Of a DNA stretch of 45,448 nt, positions 24,039-32,657 are shown piece after piece. Each line of letters begins with the position of its first letter. The stretch's first letter is position 1. The stretch is taken from positions 1-45,448 of the forward strand of contig JAFVOS010000011.1 of assembly GCA_017505705.1 (NCBI GenBank), written 5' to 3'. The notes below the pieces were generated by a model. The model saw only the letters and a program-made list of their open reading frames with translations. It had not been told where the DNA came from and did not search any database. The position numbers were made by a program, and so were the translations under genes. Origin of the DNA: Alphaproteobacteria bacterium (GTDB lineage: Bacteria; Pseudomonadota; Alphaproteobacteria; Rs-D84).

Positions 24039-26018
24039 ATGACAGAGAAAAATACACACACATATGACGCATCAGACATCCAGGTACTGGAAGGTCTGGA
24101 ACCCGTACGCCTGCGCCCGGGAATGTATATTGGTGGAACCGACGAAAAAGCTTGGCACCATTTACCAATTGAAATTATGGACAATTCCATTGACGAAGCT
24201 GTTGCTGGCTTTGCCAAGAAAATCACCGTTAATTTAATTGATTCAAAAACAATTGAAATTACCGACGACGGACGTGGAATACCGGTTGACGAACATCCAA
24301 AATACCCCGGCAAATCCGCACTTGAGGTTATTTTAACCACCCTGCATTCTGGGGGCAAATTTAACAATAATGTTTACAAAACCAGTGGTGGCCTGCATGG
24401 GGTTGGATCTGCGGTTGTAAACGCCCTGTCGTCTGAGATGATTGTTGACATTGCACGTGACGGTTATAATTGGCATCAAACATTTTCACGTGGTCTGACG
24501 ACATCTCCGATGACACGTGGGGATGCAACCAACAAACATGGCACAAAAATTCGTTTTACAATTGACGACGAAATATTTGGCACATCTGCTGTATTCAAAC
24601 CTGTGAAAATTTATCGCATGGCCCGGGCCAAGGCATTTTTATCACGTGGTGTAAAAATCGAATGGCAATGCAACCAGAATTTATTAACCGAAGACATGGG
24701 AATTCCCGCCAGTACAACATTCTATTATCCAAATGGCGTGGCAGATTTCCTGGCTGAAAAGACAGATTCTAAACCACGTATTCTGCCACGCATTTTCAGC
24801 GGCAGTGTTGATTTTCCAGACGACAGTGGTCGTGTTGAATGGGCCCTAACATTTTTAACCGACGAAAACGGTGCTGCATCTGATGATGGATTTTTCTCGT
24901 CATACTGCAATACAATTGCGACAATTGACGGTGGCACACATGAAACAGGCTTTAAAACCGCCATCACCAAGGGCATCAAGGCATACGGCGAAAAAGTAAA
25001 CAACAAAGCTGCTGCCACAATTATCGGCGAAGACGTTTTTGATTCGGTTGCAGCGATTGTATCTGTCTTTTATAAAACACCACAATTTCTGGGACAAACC
25101 AAAGAAAAACTGTCCAATCCTGAAATTGCCCGATACACAGAAAATGCACTGCGTGACCCATGGGAAATGTTTTTGGCATCTGATCCAAAAACAGCGAACG
25201 CATTATTGGAATTTGTAATCAATCTGGCGAACGCCCGAATAAAAACGAAACAAGTCAAAGACGTTGCACGCAAAACCCCAACAAAACGTATTCGCATGCC
25301 TGCGAAACTGGCCGACTGTTCAAAACATGGTATTGCCGGCACAGAATTATTTATCGTCGAAGGGGAATCTGCTGGCGGCACCGCCAAACAGGCACGTGAT
25401 CGTGCAACCCAGGCAATCATGCCCCTGCGTGGCAAGGTATTAAATGTTATATCAAATTCAGACGAACGCTTTGGCAACAATCGTGAATTAAATGATTTGA
25501 TTGACATAATCGGTGCAGGCACCGCCAAAGATTGGAACGAAGATAAATTACGTTATGAAAAAATTATTGTCATGACCGATGCCGACGTTGACGGCAGCCA
25601 CATTGCATCATTACTGATGGCATTTTTCTATCAGTTTATGCCCCAACTAATTTATGGTGGCCACTTATATCTATCATGCCCACCACTGTATAAATTAACA
25701 TGTGGAACCGAATCGGTTTATGTCGACACAGACGAAGAATTAGAGAATCTGAAATCAACAAAATACAAAAATAAAAAGATTGAAATATCTCGATTCAAGG
25801 GGCTTGGCGAAATGATGCCCAATCAATTAAAAGAAACAACAATGTCGCCAAAGACGCGTCGATTAATTCGTGTTGATTTACCACCACGCACCGACGAAGG
25901 TGCCGAAGACACTGAAAAAACACGAACAATCGTTTCTGAACTGATGGGGAAAAAGCCAGAATTTCGATTCCGCTTTATTACAGAACACGCCCAGTTTGTC
26001 AAAGACCTGTTCGTATAA
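24039..26018 (+). CDS. parE: DNA topoisomerase IV subunit B (ParE)
   Basis: This 659-residue type II topoisomerase subunit pairs with ParC to decatenate chromosomes. The GHKL ATPase shows IMDNSIDEAVAG and DDGRGIPVDEHP, and HSGGKFNNNVYKTSGGLHGVG is present. The TOPRIM domain has VEGESAGGTAKQARDRATQ (about 440) and TDADVDGSHIASLLMAFF (about 512). The stretch ELNDLIDIIGAGTAKDW and the end MGKKPEFRFRFITEHAQF are ParE-type in alphaproteobacteria rather than GyrB. The start at 24039 has no Shine-Dalgarno; TTGCCA (24000) with TAATAA (24023) 17 nt later would give a leader of only a few bases. Confidence 0.9.
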   Translation: MTEKNTHTYDASDIQVLEGLEPVRLRPGMYIGGTDEKAWHHLPIEIMDNSIDEAVAGFAKKITVNLIDSKTIEITDDGRGIPVDEHPKYPGKSALEVILTTLHSGGKFNNNVYKTSGGLHGVGSAVVNALSSEMIVDIARDGYNWHQTFSRGLTTSPMTRGDATNKHGTKIRFTIDDEIFGTSAVFKPVKIYRMARAKAFLSRGVKIEWQCNQNLLTEDMGIPASTTFYYPNGVADFLAEKTDSKPRILPRIFSGSVDFPDDSGRVEWALTFLTDENGAASDDGFFSSYCNTIATIDGGTHETGFKTAITKGIKAYGEKVNNKAAATIIGEDVFDSVAAIVSVFYKTPQFLGQTKEKLSNPEIARYTENALRDPWEMFLASDPKTANALLEFVINLANARIKTKQVKDVARKTPTKRIRMPAKLADCSKHGIAGTELFIVEGESAGGTAKQARDRATQAIMPLRGKVLNVISNSDERFGNNRELNDLIDIIGAGTAKDWNEDKLRYEKIIVMTDADVDGSHIASLLMAFFYQFMPQLIYGGHLYLSCPPLYKLTCGTESVYVDTDEELENLKSTKYKNKKIEISRFKGLGEMMPNQLKETTMSPKTRRLIRVDLPPRTDEGAEDTEKTRTIVSELMGKKPEFRFRFITEHAQFVKDLFV

Positions 26019-26031
26019 AAATCAAAAATGC

Positions 26032-26065
26032 GCTATACGCATAAAAACCGCCATTTGGCGGTTTT
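26032..26065. terminator. GCTATACGCAT motif plus intrinsic terminator after parE
   Basis: GCTATACGCATAAAAACCG begins at 26032. AAAACCGCC (26044-26052) pairs with GGCGGTTTT (26057-26065) around ATTT. It lies between convergent genes and abuts the stop of the minus-strand gene. Confidence 0.85.
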
Positions 26066-26066
26066 A

Positions 26067-26450
26067 CTATTTCTGTTTTACGAAATTATTTCGGATACGA
26101 TTTTGTGTAATATTTTCAACTATACGTTTTTTTGCTTTTGACAAATCCATAACCAGCGTATCACCCACATTTACAATATGCTTACCGTCACAGGGATAGT
26201 TATAATAAACATCATGGCCATCCTTAGTCACCCCTGTAAAAGAAACAAGCGGCGTATCATAACTTGTATTATGCATCCCTGTCCCCAGAACAAGAACGGT
26301 ATCGACTTTATTTTTCATTGCTGCATCTGTCTTGAATTTCTTGTCATCGTTCCCAAATAACTTCACCCCTACAAACAATGACGCCCCTGTCAAACCAGCT
26401 GCCAACAAACACAAAACAGATATATATACAATATTGTCTAATTTTTTCAT
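26067..26450 (-). CDS. Membrane-anchored protein of an unnamed local family (member C)
   Basis: This 127-residue protein has one N-terminal transmembrane helix (IVYISVLCLLAAGLTGASLFV) and a soluble domain with KVDTVLVLGTG, GHDVYYNYP, VNVGDTLVMDL and a tail RIVENITQNRIRNNFVKQK. It aligns by motif with members A (21468-21869) and B (22339-22752). The start at 26450 is the ATG before MKKLDN; an earlier in-frame start exists without a good ribosome-binding site. It is convergent with parE. Function unknown. Confidence 0.65.
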   Translation of the reverse strand: MKKLDNIVYISVLCLLAAGLTGASLFVGVKLFGNDDKKFKTDAAMKNKVDTVLVLGTGMHNTSYDTPLVSFTGVTKDGHDVYYNYPCDGKHIVNVGDTLVMDLSKAKKRIVENITQNRIRNNFVKQK

Positions 26451-26469
26451 TTTAAAATATAAGAACAAA

Positions 26470-26497
26470 AAAATCCCCACCTGATGGGGGGGATTTT
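26470..26497 (-). terminator. Intrinsic terminator after small lipoprotein gene
   Basis: AAAATCCCC (26470-26478) pairs with GGGGATTTT (26489-26497). On the minus strand it is followed by TTTTGTTC. Confidence 0.75.
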
Positions 26498-26500
26498 ATA

Positions 26501-26821
26501 TTAGTTAACTTTTACATATTTTGCCCCAGCTGCACAACCACATGGTTTTGCCGCAGGAACAATAATCTTACGATCATGACGTGGTGCCTGGCCCATCATA
26601 TCACGATTAAACAATGTTTCACATCTTGTATTACGATAAACAACTTTTTTATCTGCATCCAATGAACGAATTTCATCACTGAAATAACGACCACTTTCCC
26701 CAGTATAAAATACACAATCTTCGCCATCTTGAACATAACGAACATCGCTTTCATAGTAATCATAGCCGGCACATCCCGCTAACACAATCAATGCCAGAAC
26801 AGACATAAATGCTTTTTTCAT
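26501..26821 (-). CDS. Small Cys-containing lipoprotein
   Basis: This 106-residue lipoprotein has the lipobox LAGC (Cys about residue 17). The mature part contains DYYESDVRYVQDGEDCVFY, RSLDADKKVVYRNTRCETLF and CGCAAGAKYVKVN. Four further Cys could form disulphides in the periplasm. The opening tyrosine-rich stretch and spaced Cys resemble other short alphaproteobacterial lipoproteins, but I recognise no family. It has its own AAGG ribosome-binding site and a terminator. Confidence 0.7.
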   Translation of the reverse strand: MKKAFMSVLALIVLAGCAGYDYYESDVRYVQDGEDCVFYTGESGRYFSDEIRSLDADKKVVYRNTRCETLFNRDMMGQAPRHDRKIIVPAAKPCGCAAGAKYVKVN

Positions 26822-26948
26822 ATTTTTGCCTTTTTTGTTTTTGTGTCCTCTCTATCGTGCCCCCGTTTCCGTCCAATTGTTGCAAAAGATATAAAAATGT
26901 CAAGTTTTTGTAATAAATATGGTATAATTTTATCAAAAGGATTTATTT

Positions 26949-27905
26949 ATGAAATACACCGATTTTGGCTTGGTTAACACGCACAACATGTTTCTGTCTG
27001 CACTTCGTGGACACTATGCGATTCCTGCTTTTAATTTTTATAACATGGAAACCTTAAACGCTATTTTATCTGCGGCCCGCACAACACACAGTCCAATAAT
27101 CCTGGCGGTATCAGAATCTGCAATGAAATATATGGGCGAAGACATGTTGTTAGGAATGATACGTGGCGCCCACATAACCCCCAAAGAACAAATTGCTTTG
27201 CACCTGGATCATGGCGGTTCGGTTGACGCATGCATACATGCGATCAATCTTGGTTTTTCTTCTGTTATGATTGATGCCAGCAAATTATCATACCAAGACA
27301 ACATTCAACTAACACGCCAGGTTGTTGAATACGCCCACAAACACAACGTATCTGTCGAAGCGGAACTGGGGATACTGTCTGGCATCGAAGACGAAAATAC
27401 TAAATCAACAAAATCACAGTATACAAATCCATCTGACGTAATCGATTTTGTTAATGCAACAGGCACCGATTCGCTGGCTATTGCAATCGGCACCAGTCAT
27501 GGTGCATATAAACGCAAATCAGAAAACGAAGAATTGCGTTTTGATATACTGGACGAAATAGCCAAACAATTACCAAACTTTCCGCTGGTATTACATGGTG
27601 CATCACAAATTCCAGAACAACTTGTTCAGACAATAAACAAATTCGGTGGCGCTATGTCAAACGCACTTGGCATCACACCACAACAATTACGTCATGCAAC
27701 CCAAAAGAACATCTGCAAAATCAACGTTGACAGTGATTTGCGCCTTGCAATGACTGCGGCGGTGCGCCAATCATTGGCAACAACCCCTACAAATTTTAAC
27801 CCACGTGAATATCTGGGGGATGGCATAAAAGAAATGACTGCTGTTTGCATCAATGAAATAAAAAATATTATGGGTTCAGATAACAAATTACACCCTTGCG
27901 CTTGA
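26949..27905 (+). CDS. fba: Class II fructose-bisphosphate aldolase
   Basis: This 318-residue zinc-dependent aldolase interconverts fructose-1,6-bisphosphate with DHAP and glyceraldehyde-3-phosphate. Expected signatures are in order: GHYAIPAFNFYNMET, LHLDHGGSVDACIHAI (zinc His and catalytic Asp), SVEAELG, AIGTSHGAYK (zinc His) and LHGASQIP (zinc His; LHGGS in many relatives) followed by KINVDSDLRLAMTAAVR. Length fits the family. A -10 element TATAAT (26923-26928) and AAAGGA precede the ATG. A tagatose-bisphosphate aldolase specificity cannot be excluded from motifs alone. Confidence 0.9.
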   Translation: MKYTDFGLVNTHNMFLSALRGHYAIPAFNFYNMETLNAILSAARTTHSPIILAVSESAMKYMGEDMLLGMIRGAHITPKEQIALHLDHGGSVDACIHAINLGFSSVMIDASKLSYQDNIQLTRQVVEYAHKHNVSVEAELGILSGIEDENTKSTKSQYTNPSDVIDFVNATGTDSLAIAIGTSHGAYKRKSENEELRFDILDEIAKQLPNFPLVLHGASQIPEQLVQTINKFGGAMSNALGITPQQLRHATQKNICKINVDSDLRLAMTAAVRQSLATTPTNFNPREYLGDGIKEMTAVCINEIKNIMGSDNKLHPCA

Positions 27906-27938
27906 TAAAAATTAAATAGAATGATTTAGATAAAAACA

Positions 27939-27982
27939 AATCGGGAATCGCAGTGCCAACTCGCTACACAAGATTCCCGATT
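27939..27982. terminator. Long-loop hairpin terminator between fba and efp
   Basis: AATCGGGAATC (27939-27949) pairs with GATTCCCGATT (27972-27982) across a 22-nt loop, followed by GTTTTTT on the plus strand and TTGTTTTTA on the minus strand. The loop is much longer than in the other terminators here. Confidence 0.75.
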
Positions 27983-28013
27983 GTTTTTTAGACGAATTAT
28001 TATATTTAATTCT

Positions 28014-28583
28014 TTATTTTGCGCGTTCTACGTATTCCAATGTTTCCGTATTAACGACGATTTTTTCGCCCTGTTCAATAAACAATGGAACTTGAACACG
28101 AACACCGTTATCTAAAATCGCAGGTTTACCACCACTGGACGAAACAGTTTGTCCTTTCAATGCAGGTTCTGTTTCTTCTACGATTGCAACAACTGTCTTG
28201 GGCAATGTAATTGACACAGGCTGCCCTTCTACAAAATTTGCCTTAACAGACATTTCTGGGGCCAAGAATTTCATCATTTCACCCAGCGAATCAACAGGCA
28301 TTGTAAACTGTTCATAGTCTGACAGATTCATAAAGAACGCATCACTGCCATCTGAATACAGATACTGACATTCAAAATCTTCGACCATCAATTTTTCTAC
28401 TTTATCTTCTGCACGCCAGCGATCACCACCTTTGTTTCCAGAATCAATATCACGCAAATCTGCCTGAACAAATGCCCCACCCTTACCAGGTTTTACCTTG
28501 GTAATAGATGTCACAGAATAACGCTTTCCATTGTGCGAAATCACCCAACCCACACGCATATCATTTGCAATATAAGATGCCAT
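28014..28583 (-). CDS. efp: Translation elongation factor P
   Basis: This 189-residue EF-P relieves ribosome stalling at polyproline. The N-terminal KOW-like domain contains KVKPGKGGAFVQADLRD, with the Lys in PGKGG at the position modified in many bacteria. OB domains follow (MNLSDYEQFTMP, VSITLPKTVVAIVEETEPALKGQT) and the end has PLFIEQGEKIVVNTET. Length and signatures are normal. Whether the Lys is beta-lysylated cannot be known without epmA and epmB, which are not in the window. A strong AAGGGG ribosome-binding site is present. Confidence 0.96.
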   Translation of the reverse strand: MASYIANDMRVGWVISHNGKRYSVTSITKVKPGKGGAFVQADLRDIDSGNKGGDRWRAEDKVEKLMVEDFECQYLYSDGSDAFFMNLSDYEQFTMPVDSLGEMMKFLAPEMSVKANFVEGQPVSITLPKTVVAIVEETEPALKGQTVSSSGGKPAILDNGVRVQVPLFIEQGEKIVVNTETLEYVERAK

Positions 28584-28648
28584 AATTAATACCCCTTGTT
28601 AAAAATTCCGAATTGATTATAAAAGGCAAATTAACAAACGCAAGTCAT

Positions 28649-29191
28649 TTATTGTGAATTACGCTTATTAACCCAATATCTGTCGATACTTTCCATAATC
28701 AGTTTATCCGCTGTTGCCCGATCTGCCCATCCTAAAATCTTGGACCAAGAATTTGGCTGCAAATCTTTATAATGCTGGAAAAAATACTCTATTTTAGAAC
28801 GCAAAATTGCAGGCAACTGCTCAACATATTCTGTATTAGTATAAAAAGGATCAATTTCACTTAATGGCACACAGATAATTTTCTCGTCGCCACCTGCCTG
28901 ATCTTCCATCAACAATGCTCCGATTGGACGCACTTCAATTAACACACCTGGTCGCAATGGCGCATTACACACCACCACACAGTCCAATGGATCACCATCA
29001 TCCCCCAACGTTCCTGGAAAATAACCATAGTTTGCAGGATATGCCATCGGTGCATGTAAAATTCTGTCCACACGCAACAGCCCAGTCGCCTTGTTAATTT
29101 CATATTTCACATAACCATTTTCTGGCACTTCAATAATCGCATTCATCTTCTTTGGCGGCATTTTACCCGGTGTAATTTCTTCTAGTGTCAT
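28649..29191 (-). CDS. ppa: Inorganic pyrophosphatase (family I)
   Basis: This roughly 180-residue soluble enzyme hydrolyses pyrophosphate to phosphate, pulling biosynthetic reactions forward. It has NAIIEVPENGYVKYEI, the conserved APMAYPANYGYFPGTLGDDGDPLD with the metal-binding DGDPLD signature, and DEKIICVPLSEIDPF. Length fits bacterial family I. Two adjacent ATGs (29194 and 29191) follow AAGGA; the second has the better spacing. efp lies downstream on the same strand 65 nt away. Confidence 0.95.
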   Translation of the reverse strand: MTLEEITPGKMPPKKMNAIIEVPENGYVKYEINKATGLLRVDRILHAPMAYPANYGYFPGTLGDDGDPLDCVVVCNAPLRPGVLIEVRPIGALLMEDQAGGDEKIICVPLSEIDPFYTNTEYVEQLPAILRSKIEYFFQHYKDLQPNSWSKILGWADRATADKLIMESIDRYWVNKRNSQ

Positions 29192-29254
29192 CATACAATC
29201 CTTACGTTTTAGTCCCAGAATTCTATCACAAAAAAACACATTTGCAATAAAAGA

Positions 29255-29275
29255 ACCCGCAATGATATTGCGGGT
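29255..29275 (-). terminator. Intrinsic terminator after the secretin gene
   Basis: ACCCGCAAT (29255-29263) pairs with ATTGCGGGT (29267-29275) around GAT, followed on the minus strand by TCTTTTATT. Confidence 0.8.
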
Positions 29276-29293
29276 CTAATACGGATACTTTAT

Positions 29294-30922
29294 TTAGTTC
29301 AATGGTGCACCCCAATGCTGCTGAATATTACGTTCTGCATTCATCGGACTTACCAGAACCTGTGGGGTTAAGATAACAACCAAAACCTCACGCGTGGCGG
29401 CTGTTTCACGTGAACCTGATAATGCCATAAAGTCTGGATCACCCAAGCCGTATCTTGTATCTTCGCTGGTCTGTTTTTCAAATCCAGACACAACCAGCAT
29501 CTGACCAGATTCCATAATAACTTCTTGCATAAAACTACGTTCTTCAACTTCTGGCAATTGCAATGTCACCTCGCCAATTGTCTGGGTTGACATACGCAAC
29601 AATTCACGCACCGACATACGGAACAGCAACAATATGCGTCCATTTTCCAGAACATTTGGCAACAGTTGCATTGTAAATCCTGTTTCCAAATCATCTTGGT
29701 CAACGGTACTGGATTCTACCGTTGTAAAGTTACGTGATTCAAAACGTTTAATATATCCTGTGGTACGTGTATTGCTGACCGGTGCCACACGATTTGAACG
29801 TGTTGTCACACCGACATTTGTCACCAAAGACACCTTACCCTGCTTTGCCAGCGCTTCAATCAGTGTATTACTGCCCGCTGCCGCAGACAAGGATCCATTC
29901 ATAATCTGATCATTAGTATAGGCCCCTTCTAACAATTCGCCATTTTCCATATGCGTTGCCCCTGTCATCGCAGAAACAGCATTTGACAACACCGCAATAT
30001 TCATAGAACTGGCTTCTGTTGATGCCAAATTATTTTTTGGATTTGCAACAATATTCAACCCAGACGTAGAATTAATCGCCGCCGCCAAATTCAACCCGAA
30101 CGCTGTATCATTTGACAGTGTCACCTGCAGAACCTTAACATCGATTGTCACCAATTGTGACAAACGTTTATTTTGCTTATCAATGTATTCGCCAATACGT
30201 GACAAAATCGACGGGGGTGCAGTCACAGTAATTGTACCCAAACTGCGTGAAACAGTAAATTCTGCATTATCCGCCTTGCCAATAATGGATGCAATCGTAC
30301 TTTCAACTTCATCCCATTCTTTCAATGTAGATTCCAAAGACACTTGATTTCCGTCATCTGTTGCAACGGCTGTCTGATAAGATACGTCTGTGCCCAACGC
30401 ATACAGTGTATATGTCTTGGTTTCTGTTTCATAGAAAACGATTGCTCCATTTTCATAATACCACAACAAATCCAGATCTGTTGACACCTGGGACAGCAAA
30501 CCAGACAATTTCCCAGTATAAGCAACATTAATTGTCTTTCTTAATTTTTCTGAATCCACCTGACTGTCGATACGCACTGGTATTCCTGTGGCAGAATAAA
30601 TATCATTTGCCAACACCTGCAACGACACTGGTTCATTTAACAAAATTGTAATTCCTGTATCTGTTTCAAACTTAGCCGGCAGATTGTTACGATGTTCCAA
30701 AACCGTTGAAGTATCCCCCAACCAAACCCCTTCTGACATAGAAACAGTATCACCTGTTGCAACCTTGGCGCGCGGATTTTTCGCCATTTCGAATGCATCG
30801 TACGCATTAATAAAATCCTGATCAACAGATGCCGCCACTTTGGCCGACTGTTTTGTTGCGCAACCAGATAACGCTGCACAAACCAGACCACACAAAACCA
30901 AAATTTTAAATGGATTTTTCAT
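29294..30922 (-). CDS. pilN: PilN-type secretin lipoprotein (type IVb pilus-like)
   Basis: This 542-residue outer-membrane secretin has the lipobox LSGC (Cys about residue 21). N-terminal N-domains include VSLQVLANDIYSATGIPVRID and NAEFTVSRSLGTITVTAPPSILSRIGEYID. The C-terminal secretin core shows GKVSLVTNVGVTTRSNRVAPV, DDLETGFTMQLLPNVLENGRILLLFRMS, LQLPEVEERSF and SGQMLVVSGFEKQ. The architecture matches PilN/BfpB lipoprotein secretins of type IVb pili. It follows a TcpQ-domain gene by 34 nt, the expected partner. The ATPase and inner-membrane genes of a pilus are not in the window. A secretion-only role is possible. Confidence 0.85.
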   Translation of the reverse strand: MKNPFKILVLCGLVCAALSGCATKQSAKVAASVDQDFINAYDAFEMAKNPRAKVATGDTVSMSEGVWLGDTSTVLEHRNNLPAKFETDTGITILLNEPVSLQVLANDIYSATGIPVRIDSQVDSEKLRKTINVAYTGKLSGLLSQVSTDLDLLWYYENGAIVFYETETKTYTLYALGTDVSYQTAVATDDGNQVSLESTLKEWDEVESTIASIIGKADNAEFTVSRSLGTITVTAPPSILSRIGEYIDKQNKRLSQLVTIDVKVLQVTLSNDTAFGLNLAAAINSTSGLNIVANPKNNLASTEASSMNIAVLSNAVSAMTGATHMENGELLEGAYTNDQIMNGSLSAAAGSNTLIEALAKQGKVSLVTNVGVTTRSNRVAPVSNTRTTGYIKRFESRNFTTVESSTVDQDDLETGFTMQLLPNVLENGRILLLFRMSVRELLRMSTQTIGEVTLQLPEVEERSFMQEVIMESGQMLVVSGFEKQTSEDTRYGLGDPDFMALSGSRETAATREVLVVILTPQVLVSPMNAERNIQQHWGAPLN

Positions 30923-30956
30923 TTATATTCTCCCTACGACATCTGTACTTATATTA

Positions 30957-31940
30957 TTATTGTTCAGACGTTGTGATTACCAACACTCTGTTTCCTTTAT
31001 AAAACTTTGCATATGGCACTGGTGTTGCCCGTCCAAAATTTCGCACCAATGCAGACGCAACATCCACAAAGCGCCCCTTGAACACAGCACTGGCTTGGAT
31101 TGGATATTCCCGAGACGTCGCCCAAACCAAATCCCAGCCTTCTTTATCACACCATTTCTTCAACACTTCACGCAGCGTCTGTCCATTTGCAACGACCCAA
31201 GAACGCACCTGATCCTTAATAACCTTTGGCGCTTCAGCATCAGCTGATTCTGCAACCAAGATTTCTTCTGTTTCACTGGCTGTTGTCACAGTCCCAGATG
31301 TATCTGCAACCATTTCTGTTGCTTCTGCCTCTGACACCACTGTTCCATCAGCTACGACAGTTGTTTTTATTCCCGCACGTTCTGCAAATGCCGCATAATT
31401 ATCCGCATACTTGCCACAATTTTTGCGGCTGCTGCGTGCGACACTCAACACCGTTCCACCATCATCTTCCAACATTTCACGTGACAACAATGGCATTTCT
31501 GTTCCACTGTTACATTCATCATCAAATCCCATTGGCACCTGCATACCATGCAGCATATTGGCACCACCAGACCAATCGCCATAACCACCACGAACACCAG
31601 GTGTTCCCATATTAATGTTGTTTTCCACAACTAAATCATTACCTATTTTTGATACAATTCGAATATTTTCAGGATTTTTAACATTACTAACATTTCCGCA
31701 ATCAACAGTCACATCCGCATCAGAACCCGCCAATGGCCATGCAGGCACATCATCATATTGAACCCAATTTTGTGTTTCATCAACCTGAACTGTTTCCTGA
31801 ATTTCTTCAACACCACCATTTTCAATAACATCTTGGCTGTAAAACACCTCAGAGGTCACAACCTGGGGCAGTTGATTTGCGGCAAAGCAATAGCCAGCCG
31901 CCGTTGCGCACATTGCTGCAAATAGAATTTTGCGGAACAT
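30957..31940 (-). CDS. TcpQ/PilL-domain secretin-partner protein
   Basis: This 327-residue exported protein starts at the ATG at 31940 behind AAGGAAGG. The signal peptide is ILFAAMCATAAGYCFA. A long Asp/Glu-rich, low-complexity middle has Cys residues (VDCGN, DDECNS, KNCGKY). The C-terminal TcpQ-type domain (about 240-325) shows WVVANGQTLREVLKKWCDKE, GWDLVWATSREYPIQASAVFKG and KFYKGNRVLVI. TcpQ and PilL C-terminal domains help assemble the type IVb pilus secretin, consistent with the PilN-type gene just downstream. The middle region has no recognisable family. Confidence 0.8.
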   Translation of the reverse strand: MFRKILFAAMCATAAGYCFAANQLPQVVTSEVFYSQDVIENGGVEEIQETVQVDETQNWVQYDDVPAWPLAGSDADVTVDCGNVSNVKNPENIRIVSKIGNDLVVENNINMGTPGVRGGYGDWSGGANMLHGMQVPMGFDDECNSGTEMPLLSREMLEDDGGTVLSVARSSRKNCGKYADNYAAFAERAGIKTTVVADGTVVSEAEATEMVADTSGTVTTASETEEILVAESADAEAPKVIKDQVRSWVVANGQTLREVLKKWCDKEGWDLVWATSREYPIQASAVFKGRFVDVASALVRNFGRATPVPYAKFYKGNRVLVITTSEQ

Positions 31941-32114
31941 ATCTAAAACCTTCCTTATATTAATTAGTAATATTATAACAATTTGACCGAATCTGTGCAA
32001 GACCTAAAACACACTTAAAACACCAGAATATTTATCAATAAAGATAAAATCGCACGAATCGACAAAAGATGCTATACTGACGTACGAACAACAAACAACA
32101 AAACGGGACAAACA

Positions 32115-32657
32115 ATGAACAACTTTATGATTCTGGGCGCTTTTTTAATTACAATCGGCTTATTTACAACAATTCTGGTAATGCTGCATCGCATAAACCA
32201 ACGGATTCAAGAAATAAACAAAACACAATCTCATCAATACAATTTGATTGTTAAGATTCAATCCATATTAAAAAACAAATCTGCAACAAATGCCGTTGCA
32301 GAAAATGCAGAAATGATTTACCAAGACTTACTTCAAAATTTAATTCCAATCATGGCATCGATTGACATAATGCCACGCAGCACATCCGAACATCCCCTGT
32401 GGCGTGCACTGGGTGGCATCATGGACGAATACGCCCGCAATCCATTTGCCCTGGAAAAATTACGTCGCGCAATTAAGCTGGATTCTGAAATTGCACGCAG
32501 TGTCGACAATTACATGCATCGTGCAGATGCGTTTCTAAACCACTTGAACACAACCGAACCTGATGGCATATTATCAACAACATTTACAGATGGACTTCTG
32601 GGCAAATCATTAACTTTTTTTGCCCAGGCAAAGCAACTGGCAACCCAGGGTGATTAA
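32115..32657 (+). CDS. Membrane-anchored coiled protein ahead of sufBC
   Basis: This 180-residue protein has one N-terminal transmembrane helix (FMILGAFLITIGLFTTILVML) followed by a helical cytoplasmic or periplasmic part (RINQRIQEINKTQSHQYNL, then ALGGIMDEYARNPFALEKLRRAI). No family is recognised. GGGA precedes the ATG, and TATACT with an AT-rich -35 region lies about 30 nt further up. Its stop overlaps the sufB start by one base (TAATG), so it is translationally coupled to Fe-S assembly genes. Whether it acts in that pathway is unknown. Confidence 0.7.
   Translation: MNNFMILGAFLITIGLFTTILVMLHRINQRIQEINKTQSHQYNLIVKIQSILKNKSATNAVAENAEMIYQDLLQNLIPIMASIDIMPRSTSEHPLWRALGGIMDEYARNPFALEKLRRAIKLDSEIARSVDNYMHRADAFLNHLNTTEPDGILSTTFTDGLLGKSLTFFAQAKQLATQGD

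Noticed and set aside
24039-26018. Annotation of this topoisomerase subunit as GyrB
   Set aside because: The TOPRIM-adjacent segment and the C-terminal MGKKPEFRFRFI match alphaproteobacterial ParE rather than GyrB, and the length (659) is below typical GyrB.
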